Assembly (NCBI GenBank): GCA_963773845.1
Contig: CAVZCU010000011.1
Location: forward strand, 186,001-250,000
Source: SIAJ01 sp963773845
GTDB lineage: Bacteria > Planctomycetota > Planctomycetia > Gemmatales > Gemmataceae
Reading direction: 5' to 3'
Length of the DNA: 64,000 nucleotides
In this document: in pieces, positions 57,701 to 64,000 of the stretch
Layout of the letters: each line of letters starts with the position of its first letter
Numbering within the stretch: the first letter of the stretch is position 1
Program-made: the position numbers and the translations under genes
Notes under the pieces: generated by a model
What the model saw: the letters and a program-made list of their open reading frames with translations, nothing else
Database searches by the model: none
What the model was told of the DNA's origin: nothing

Positions 57701-60304
57701 CACTTCGGCCAGGGTCGCTTCCAACAGGCGGCGGACCACGGTATGCGCGTGGTGCCGGCCCGCGTGCCGCATCATCCGCCGTTGCGCATCAGTCCAGGTA
57801 TGCCGGTCCGTCAGCCGGCAAATGCTCAGGTACTCCTGCCAGGCGGGCAGGCGGCGGGCCTCCGGCTTGGCGGCCCACAGAGCCGCCCTCTCAACGAGTC
57901 GCAGTTCGGCTCGGCCACGCGGTGTTTCCATCTGCTTGCGCGTCAGCCAGCGCCGCAGGGCGGGCACTAGGTAGTCGTGAGTCAGTTGGTAGTATTGCGG
58001 GGCGTCCGCGCCGGATTGCCAGGCAGACCCCGACATCCCCAATCCCTCGGGGTCTGTTGGAGTGATCAGCCGCAGTTCCCGATCGAGAATGCGAAGCACG
58101 TCTCCGAACAACGCTGGCCGGTCTCCATACCCGGACGCTTGCAACAAATCCCGGTGCGAACGCATGTGGCCCTTGATGTTCGTGCCTTCTTCAGGCAACA
58201 ACGCCTGCAGCACTGCCCGGGCGGCCGCCTGGTGCAACCGGTGCTCCGGTGGGGCCCCGCTCGCGCTAAACGTTTCCTCGAGGAAAGTGACTCCCACACC
58301 CTCGGTTCCGCCGAGCTGTCGAAGCGTCTCCTTGGTCCACGATTTGCCTTTGACCATCTCGGCAAAAAGCGCCAGTCGAACCGATACCACTTTGCCATCC
58401 CTGGCAAGCCCACTGACAGCGTCGTCCAGGAACCGCTCCTGGTCAGCGTTCAAGGCTTCCGAGTCGTTCGGCAGCCGACCGTAGGCCCGGCCAAACTCGG
58501 CCAGCACTTTGCGAGCGTGCGGCAGGTCGAACAGGTCCACCAGGGCGCTGTTATGTCCCTCGACCAGCGGCACTTCCAGTTCCTTGAGGAACCTGCTGAC
58601 AGCAAGCCAGAAGTCGTCCCGGACCAGAACAACGGCTTGGACTCGGGTACCGTCGCATTGTCGCAGGGCAGCCACCAGATCGGTGCCAGCGAACTCATGC
58701 CGGGCGTGGAGCCACTGCTCGAACTGGTCGAGGACCAGAACCACCTTGCGCGACCCGTGGCGGCGCCACCAGGCCAAGGTGTCGGCGAGCCGACCGGCCG
58801 CGCCCAGCTCCGGGCAGGCGGTTCGCAGGCCGTTCAGCAGTCGAGCCTCTGTGTCCTGGGCCGTCGCCTCGACATAGACGGCTCGCACCCGCTCCCCCAA
58901 CCGGGGCAGGAGGCCGGCCTTGACCAGGGACGACTTGCCACACCCGCTCGGGCCATAGATCAGGCCGACTGGGAATGGACGGCCGGCTGCATCCGTTTCG
59001 TCGAGCCGACGGAGCCAGAAGGACAGACCTTCCGGGAGCCCCCGGGCGTCGCGTGGACCGGGCAGAAGCTGTAAGAAGAAGTCGGCGTCGCCCGCGTCGA
59101 AAGACCGCAGACCACGGGGCACCACTCGGAACACCGGACGTTCTCCAGTGCCACCGCGGCCCTGGAGAAAGGCCCGCAAGTCGGCCGCCAGCTCTGCTGC
59201 CGTCAGGTATCGGTCGGCGGCCTTTTTGCCCAGGCAGCGCAGGCAGATGCGCTCCAATTCTGCGGGTACGGCAGGGTTCCGCTGTCGGGGAGGGATCACA
59301 TCCTCCGCAGCGATGCGCCGCAACAATTCTTGCCCGCGGCCCGGGGACGGGCGCTCGCCGGTCATCAACTCGTACAAGATGACCCCGACGCTGTATACAT
59401 CCGATCGTCGGTCCACTCGGTGCCCTTCGCCACGCGCTTGCTCCGGGCTCATATATGCGGGGGTGCCGGCCAGTTCTGGCCCGGTCCCATAGTCCTGATC
59501 CCGAAGGGCCAGTCCAAAGTCGCAGACGAACGGCCGCCCCGTGGCATCGATGACGATGTTGCCTGGCTTGATGTCCCGGTGGACCAGCCCCTGCTCGTGA
59601 GCGTGGTCCAATGCTTCCGCGATCGTGGCCACCAACTGGGCCGAGTCTACCAGCGGCAAGCGCCGGACGGCGAGGCGGGCAGCCAGATCACGCCCATCGA
59701 TCAGCTTGGTGACGCAGAATAGTTGCCCCCGGACGGTCCGGCCAACGTCATAAACCGGGACGATGTGCGGGTGGTCCAGCCGGGCAACCACCCGGGCCTC
59801 AGCAAGGTAGGCCGCCGCCGAATCTTCGCTCGCCACCCGAGTTCCCACCTTTACGGCTACCCGGCGTTCCAGCTCTGTATCCCAGGCCAGGAGAACTTGG
59901 CCAAACCCGCCTTGGCCGAGCGCTCGCTCGACCCGGTAGCGGCCAAGGCACTGGCCGGGCCGGACAGGCAATCCGTCGGCCACGTCGTCCACCCCGAGGA
60001 ACGATTCCATCGCCACCACTGCCTGGATGCGCTGATCGAGAATCCCGACCAGGTCGGGCCGGTCGGCACACACCTCCGCCGGCGTGACCGGCCGCCCCTG
60101 CCGGCGCAACTGGTGCCAGCGCTCGATCCGCTCGCTCAGCGCGGCCTCGATCTCGCGCGGTAAGTGCGCGGCGGTCGCCGCGTCCGAGTAATCGACCGTC
60201 CCGGCCTCGGGCGGGATCTCGTCACTCGGAAGGCAATGATCGCCGGCGGATGTGACGACCACAGCCTCTCCGGCGGCCGCCTCAAGTTCGCGGTCGGTCG
60301 CCAT
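54723..60304 (-). CDS. Ser/Thr kinase - STAND NTPase - FGE-domain protein (one apparent frameshift)
   Basis: The ATG at 60304 has GGGAG upstream; a longer frame to 60400 is less likely. The open frame changes near 57686, where one base is missing in a CTGGTG run; VPDLVHQIGHVRKFAES then continues, for about 1860 residues. Domain order: kinase (residues ~130-400: GQGGFGQV, HRDIKPGN at 242-249, DFG 262-264); an nSTAND-type NTPase (Walker A GPSGCGKSS near 451, Walker B KVVLVLDQFEQWLH near 520) with a winged segment; long helical/HEAT-like part; and a C-terminal FGE/SUMF1-like domain (NLNWYEAAAYCNWLNEQEGI, YRLPTEAEWEFACRAG, MFDMMGNIMEWVHD). Likely a signalling hub that senses and modifies target proteins. 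Flanked by direct repeats. Confidence 0.85.
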
Positions 60305-60620
60305 GACTTCTCCCTGACTTGGGCATCCGCTTCGGACCTGAGCCAGATCGTCGGGTTGCCTCCCGGGTGAAGCCGGCTTATCCAACCCGCTGACTGTCAA
60401 TTGGGTCCCGGACCGAGTGGCCGCTATTCCGGTTCGGCAAACCTGTTACGCCATTGCGAATGCGAGTTCAATCGCGGGACGGGCGCAAGGGAACGGCCGT
60501 GCGCAAAATAGCACGGCATTATCACACCAAGCTGACCGCGATTCGTCAAGCACTTATTAGACAATAGCGGGTGCCAAGGAATGGCGGGGGCCTGGCGACT
60601 CCGTGGTGAAAGACGTCGGC

Positions 60621-60693
60621 GTGACGGCGACGTGAACCAAAACCGCGAGCACTCGCGCCGCGGAGCAGCGAGGGCGGCGTTTCCACGCGGAGC
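60621..60693 (+). repeat. Direct repeat copy B (5' side of kinase-STAND-FGE gene)
   Basis: Matches copy A at 54573-54645 in the same orientation: TGAC(G/A)GCGACGTGAAC, then CTCGCGCCGCGGAGC and CCACG-GAG. It lies about 320 bases upstream of the gene. Confidence 0.6.
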
Positions 60694-60930
60694 GGTCATT
60701 GTTCCACACAAGTGCCGGGTGGATGGTCTTCAAATCTTCAGCCTGAAATCGACGGCCGCAGTCGTGTGAAATAATGACCCCGGAATCTGGAAACGCGGAA
60801 ACCGGCGCCAGCAGTGGTGCCACTCGATTGCCGCTCGGTCCTTTTTCTCAGGACCCCCTTGCGTTTTGCGCACACCGAAATACCAGGATGGCACGCGGTC
60901 ATGGTGCGCCCGCTTGGCTGCGATAGGAGG

Positions 60931-60957
60931 TGACACCATTTGACACCTTTTGACACC
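60931..60957. promoter_or_regulatory. Three TGACACC heptamers at 10-base spacing
   Basis: TGACACC occurs at 60931, 60941 and 60951, exactly one helix turn apart. The array lies between the divergent kinase and YTV genes and could be a regulator binding site. Confidence 0.4.
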
Positions 60958-61313
60958 GAAAAGAAAAGAAGTTGACCGAACAAGGGGGCGTGAAATGTCG
61001 CGGATTGCCGCACTGGAAAAAGACCCTGGCCCGCTGAGTGGCCGGAAACGTTGGCTGTTCGATTGGTCCAGACGGCGAGTACGGAATGATGCGCTTCAAA
61101 TCAGGCAAAGCTGATGGTCTGTGACGGTCGCGACGACTGTGCCCGTCGGGCCTTGCACGCAGTGCATGCCGGCATAGTTTGCCCCATCACCCCTCTTTTC
61201 GCCGATTACGTCTTTGCCCATGTTACCTCGGCGCAGGCATACTCATCTGTCCGAAGGAATCGCGCTAGGACGGCATCCATGACAGTCCGCACCAAGATTG
61301 GGGCGCGTGAGAA

Positions 61314-63548
61314 ATGAATCGGAATCTTTTGTGGCCCCTCGGCCTGCTCGCCGGGCTATTGGCCGCCGGCGATGCTCGTGCCGCATTCTGCGGCGTCTGC
61401 TCGTACTCGTCTCCGGAAATCGTCAGTTCCGACCAATGCGCGATGCCGGCGGTCTCGTACCGCGTCCGGTATCAGCCGGTCACCGAGACGCATACCGAAG
61501 TCTGCTACCGGCCCGTGTACCACACGGTCATGGAACAGGAATGCTACACGGTCTGTAAGCCGGTCTATGAGCAGCACGTCTGCGAGAAGCGCTACACCGT
61601 TTGCAAACCGGTGACGGAGTTCTTCGAGGTTCAGAAGCCCTACACGGTCTGCAAGCCGGTCTACGAACAGCATCTCTGCGAAAAGCGTTACTGCACGTAT
61701 CGCACCTGTGTTCAGGAGTACCAGGTCGCGATTCCCTATACGGTTTGCAAGCCCTGTTACGAGACCTGCTACAAGACGATCCCGTACACCGTCTGCAAGC
61801 CGATGGTGCAGTGCTATCAGGTCGCGATTCCCTACACGGTCTGCAAGCCATGCTACGAACAGCGGGTCAAAGCCGTTTGCTACACGGTCCCGCGAACCTG
61901 CGTTCAAGAGTATCAGGTTCAGGTTCCATACACCGTTTGCCGGCCGGTTTACGAACAACATATTTGCGAAAAGCGCTACACGGTCCATCACCCGATGGTC
62001 GAGTGCTATCAGGTCGCGGTGCCGTACACCGTGTGCAAGCCGGTGTATGAAAAGCACGTCTGTGCCTATCGCTACTGCGTGCCGCGGACCGTCGTTCAGA
62101 CTTATCAGGTCGCGGTGCCATACACGGTTTGCAAGCCGTGCTACGAGAAGCACGTTTGCGAACAACGCTACATTTGCCAAAGGCCCGTGACCGAGTGCTA
62201 TCAAGTGGCGGTGCCGTACACGGTGTGCCGGCCTTGCTACGAGCAGCACGTCTGTCAGGTGCCGGTCACGTGCACGCGACAAGTCGTCGATTATCGCACC
62301 GAATGTCGGGTCGGCACGCGAATGGAAATGGTGCAGACCACCAAGTGCGTTCCGGTCTGTGGCGGCGAATGGCAAGAGGTCCGCGAATATTGCCCGGGTC
62401 CAGTGGTCACCCAGTGCTGCAAGTCGCCCGGCTTCTGGATGATCGATCCGTGCACTTGTTGCCCGAAGTTCTGCGAAGGCTGCACGACGACGCAACTCGT
62501 GCAGTGCCCCGGCACCTGGACGTGCAAAAAGGTCTGGTGCCCGAAGACGACCTACCAGACGGTGACTTGCTGCGTGCCGGTTTGCAAGCAGTACACGTAT
62601 ACGGTTCAAGTCCCCTGCTGCCGGACCGAATGCTTTACGGTCATGAAAGAGCACTGCTACACGACTTGCAAAATGGTGCCGGAAACATGCGTCAAATACG
62701 AAACGCGCAAGCGTTGCTACACGGTGCCGGAAGAGAAGGTCTGCTACAAGACCTATACGACCTGCAAGATGGTGCCGGAAACGTGCATCAAGTACGAGTG
62801 CCGCAAATGCTGCTATACGGTGCCGGAAGAGAAGGTTTGCTACAAGTGTTACACGACCTGCCGGATGGAGAAGGAATGCCGGGTCAAGTACGAGACGCGC
62901 AAGCACTGCTACACGGTCTGTGAGGAGAAGGTCTGCTACGTCCCGTATACGACCTGCCACATCGTGAAAGAGTGCCATTACAAGTGTGTGACCAAGCGGT
63001 GCTGTTACACGGTCTGCGAAAAGCACGTGCGGTATGTGCCGTATACCGTGTGCAAGATGGTGCCGGAAACGTGCATCAAGTACGAAACCCGGAAGCACTG
63101 CTACACGATCAAGCAGACGTGCTACAAGGTCTGTCCGTACACGGTTTGTCACATGGTTCCGGAACAGCGAATCCGGTACGAATGCCGCAAGCATTGTTAC
63201 AAGATCCCGGAACAGCATGTTTGCTATGTGCCGTACACGACCTGTCGGATGGTCAAGGAGACGTGCTTCAAGACCGAGCGATGTTGCCGGACCCGCTGGG
63301 TGCCCGAAGAAAAGGTCTGCTGCGTGCCGTACACGACGTGCCGGCTAGTCGAAGAACAGTGCACTCGCTGCGTCCCGCGAACGACGTGCACGATGGAGCC
63401 ATACTGCCACACGTATCAGACGTGCCGCATGGTGCCGGTCTGCGAGCCCGTGTGCGAGGCGCCCTGTGCTCCCGCTTGCCCGAGCGCGTGTGAATGGAAG
63501 TCGTGCTTCTGGCAGAAACTGCCGTGTTGCGGCAACTGGTGCAATTAG
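61314..63548 (+). CDS. YTV-repeat cysteine-rich cell-wall protein
   Basis: A 744-residue exported protein (signal MNRNLLWPLGLLAGLLAAGD, cleavage near ARA-AF). It is almost wholly repetitive and very rich in Cys, Tyr, Val and Lys. Residues about 60-345 are units of the form PYTVCKPCYEKHVC with YQVAVPYTVCKP; residues 345-435 are a non-repeat linker (CPGPVVTQCCKSPGFWM); residues 435-720 are units TTCKMVPETC.KYE then CYTVPEEKVCY. This is the YTV domain of planctomycete proteinaceous cell walls. The many Cys pairs probably form disulfide networks. A hairpin follows at 63575. Confidence 0.93.
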   Translation: MNRNLLWPLGLLAGLLAAGDARAAFCGVCSYSSPEIVSSDQCAMPAVSYRVRYQPVTETHTEVCYRPVYHTVMEQECYTVCKPVYEQHVCEKRYTVCKPVTEFFEVQKPYTVCKPVYEQHLCEKRYCTYRTCVQEYQVAIPYTVCKPCYETCYKTIPYTVCKPMVQCYQVAIPYTVCKPCYEQRVKAVCYTVPRTCVQEYQVQVPYTVCRPVYEQHICEKRYTVHHPMVECYQVAVPYTVCKPVYEKHVCAYRYCVPRTVVQTYQVAVPYTVCKPCYEKHVCEQRYICQRPVTECYQVAVPYTVCRPCYEQHVCQVPVTCTRQVVDYRTECRVGTRMEMVQTTKCVPVCGGEWQEVREYCPGPVVTQCCKSPGFWMIDPCTCCPKFCEGCTTTQLVQCPGTWTCKKVWCPKTTYQTVTCCVPVCKQYTYTVQVPCCRTECFTVMKEHCYTTCKMVPETCVKYETRKRCYTVPEEKVCYKTYTTCKMVPETCIKYECRKCCYTVPEEKVCYKCYTTCRMEKECRVKYETRKHCYTVCEEKVCYVPYTTCHIVKECHYKCVTKRCCYTVCEKHVRYVPYTVCKMVPETCIKYETRKHCYTIKQTCYKVCPYTVCHMVPEQRIRYECRKHCYKIPEQHVCYVPYTTCRMVKETCFKTERCCRTRWVPEEKVCCVPYTTCRLVEEQCTRCVPRTTCTMEPYCHTYQTCRMVPVCEPVCEAPCAPACPSACEWKSCFWQKLPCCGNWCN

Positions 63549-63574
63549 CGACGAGTCGTCAGTTGTCTTCGCTC

Positions 63575-63602
63575 CCGGCCCACGGTTAATCCCGTGGGCC
63601 GG
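63575..63602 (+). terminator. Hairpin after the YTV gene
   Basis: Exact 11-base arms CCGGCCCACGG (63575-63585) and CCGTGGGCCGG (63592-63602) with a 6-base loop, 26 bases after the stop. No long T-run follows. Confidence 0.6.
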
Positions 63603-63630
63603 CGGCATTTCCGGGTCATAGAATCCGGGG

Positions 63631-64000
63631 ATGAACCGCCGAGCCGCCGCCGGAGTTGTAGCCGTGTCTGAGAAGATCCGCGTCGGGGCGGTCAGCTATC
63701 TGAATACCAAGCCTCTCATTGAAGGGCTTGGCGAATTCGCTCCCAACGCCGAGCTGATTCTCGACGTGCCCTCGCGACTGGCTGATCGCCTGGCCGCCGG
63801 CGACCTGGATGTGGGTTTGATCCCGGTCGTCGAATACTTCCGAGCCGGCCGCTACAGCGTCGTTCCGGGCGTGTCGATCGCCAGTCGGGGGCCGGTGCTG
63901 AGCGTGACGCTCTTCAGCCGTGTTCCCTGGGCGGAAATCCGCTCGGTGGCCATGGACGAGGGCTCGCGAACCAGCGTGGCGCTGACCCGCATCCTGCTCG
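63631..64000 (+). CDS. mqnA: Chorismate dehydratase MqnA (partial, runs off right edge)
   Basis: About 123 codons are visible to the window edge. The conserved opening IRVGAVSYLNTKPLIEGLGE and the following DVPSRLADRLAAGDLDVGLI and PVVEYFRAGRYSVVPGVSIA are those of MqnA, the periplasmic-binding-protein-like enzyme that dehydrates chorismate in the futalosine route to menaquinone. The ATG at 63631 and a GTG at 63664 are in frame; the GTG has GGAG eight bases upstream and fits the usual N-terminus better. It points to menaquinone-based respiration in this organism. Confidence 0.85.
   Translation, partial: MNRRAAAGVVAVSEKIRVGAVSYLNTKPLIEGLGEFAPNAELILDVPSRLADRLAAGDLDVGLIPVVEYFRAGRYSVVPGVSIASRGPVLSVTLFSRVPWAEIRSVAMDEGSRTSVALTRILL

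Larger units (their letters stand above)
60305..61313. other. Intergenic region (about 1 kb)
   Basis: No supported gene between the kinase gene and the YTV gene, which diverge. It contains repeat copy B (60621-60693) and the TGACACC heptamers (60931-60957). Near 60925 is a perfect Shine-Dalgarno sequence (AGGAGGTGA) with no sizeable frame after it. Both promoters should be here. Confidence 0.4.

Noticed and set aside
61114..61317. Short forward frame just before the YTV gene
   Set aside because: 67 codons with no ribosome site or family similarity; it overlaps the YTV start by four bases and is probably chance.
61356..63218. Long open frame (about 620 codons) on the reverse strand of the YTV gene
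   Set aside because: It is the mirror of a repetitive high-GC coding sequence; its residues are only those dictated by the YTV codons and no family is recognised.
61500..63400. Regular DNA repeats that resemble a repeat-spacer array
   Set aside because: Repeats are in frame, protein-coding and of varying sequence; no constant direct repeat with unique spacers, so not a CRISPR array.
1..64000. tRNA or rRNA genes
   Set aside because: No cloverleaf-like T-loop motifs in intergenic gaps and no rRNA-like sequence were noticed by eye; tRNAscan-SE and barrnap would settle it.

Overview
The window is a high-GC chromosomal segment from a planctomycete, most likely of the Gemmata group (order Gemmatales). 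The marker families are a cysteine-rich YTV cell-wall protein, a DUF1559 protein with a type IV pilin-like N-terminus, a CRTAC1 (ASPIC/UnbV) protein, a BBP7-type beta-barrel protein, two large Ser/Thr kinases, secreted Gfo/Idh/MocA oxidoreductases, and many signal-peptide proteins found mainly in this phylum. No rRNA, tRNA, CRISPR array, insertion sequence or prophage was seen.

Layout. 1-5 kb: a TauE/SafE permease running off the edge, a squalene-cyclase-like repeat protein, a BBP7 barrel, a DUF1328 membrane peptide, a secreted protein and a PadR repressor. 5.2-12.6 kb: a tricorn-like S41 protease divergent from padR across a palindromic operator, a beta-lactamase-fold hydrolase, a SASA-type esterase and a BON-like protein. 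12.6-19.1 kb, reverse: a protein with tandem helix-turn-helix modules, a short SecA and a TgpA transglutaminase. 20-25.9 kb: a thioredoxin-fold protein with an in-frame TGA (candidate selenoprotein), a DUF1559/TPR/CRTAC1 row and two small envelope proteins. 25.9-37.8 kb: CobA-HemD, a Gfo/Idh/MocA protein, Nudix, SDR, a membrane acyltransferase-like protein, SppA, an alpha/beta hydrolase, a WD40 protein and YebC. 37.9-51.1 kb, reverse: a BNR-repeat protein, a TPR protein, a Bat-type aerotolerance operon (VWA, TPR, BatD, TPR-SH3), a stand-alone HemD and two secreted or oxidoreductase-like proteins. 51.3-64 kb: a membrane Ser/Thr kinase with an extracytoplasmic sensor, a planctomycete hypothetical, a roughly 1860-residue kinase-STAND-FGE protein flanked by direct repeats, the YTV protein and the start of mqnA.

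Two themes need caution. Ten genes show clear single-base frameshifts, twelve in all, most at short homopolymers. The simplest reading is residual indel error in the assembly, so these genes are annotated as whole units. In contrast, the in-frame TGA at 20364-20366 replaces the second Cys of a CxxC motif and is followed by a SECIS-like hairpin, so it is interpreted as a possible selenocysteine codon. Functional links in the window include the translationally coupled Bat operon, the padR/protease divergent pair, two separate HemD domains for tetrapyrrole synthesis, and envelope building by the YTV, BBP7 and secreted proteins.
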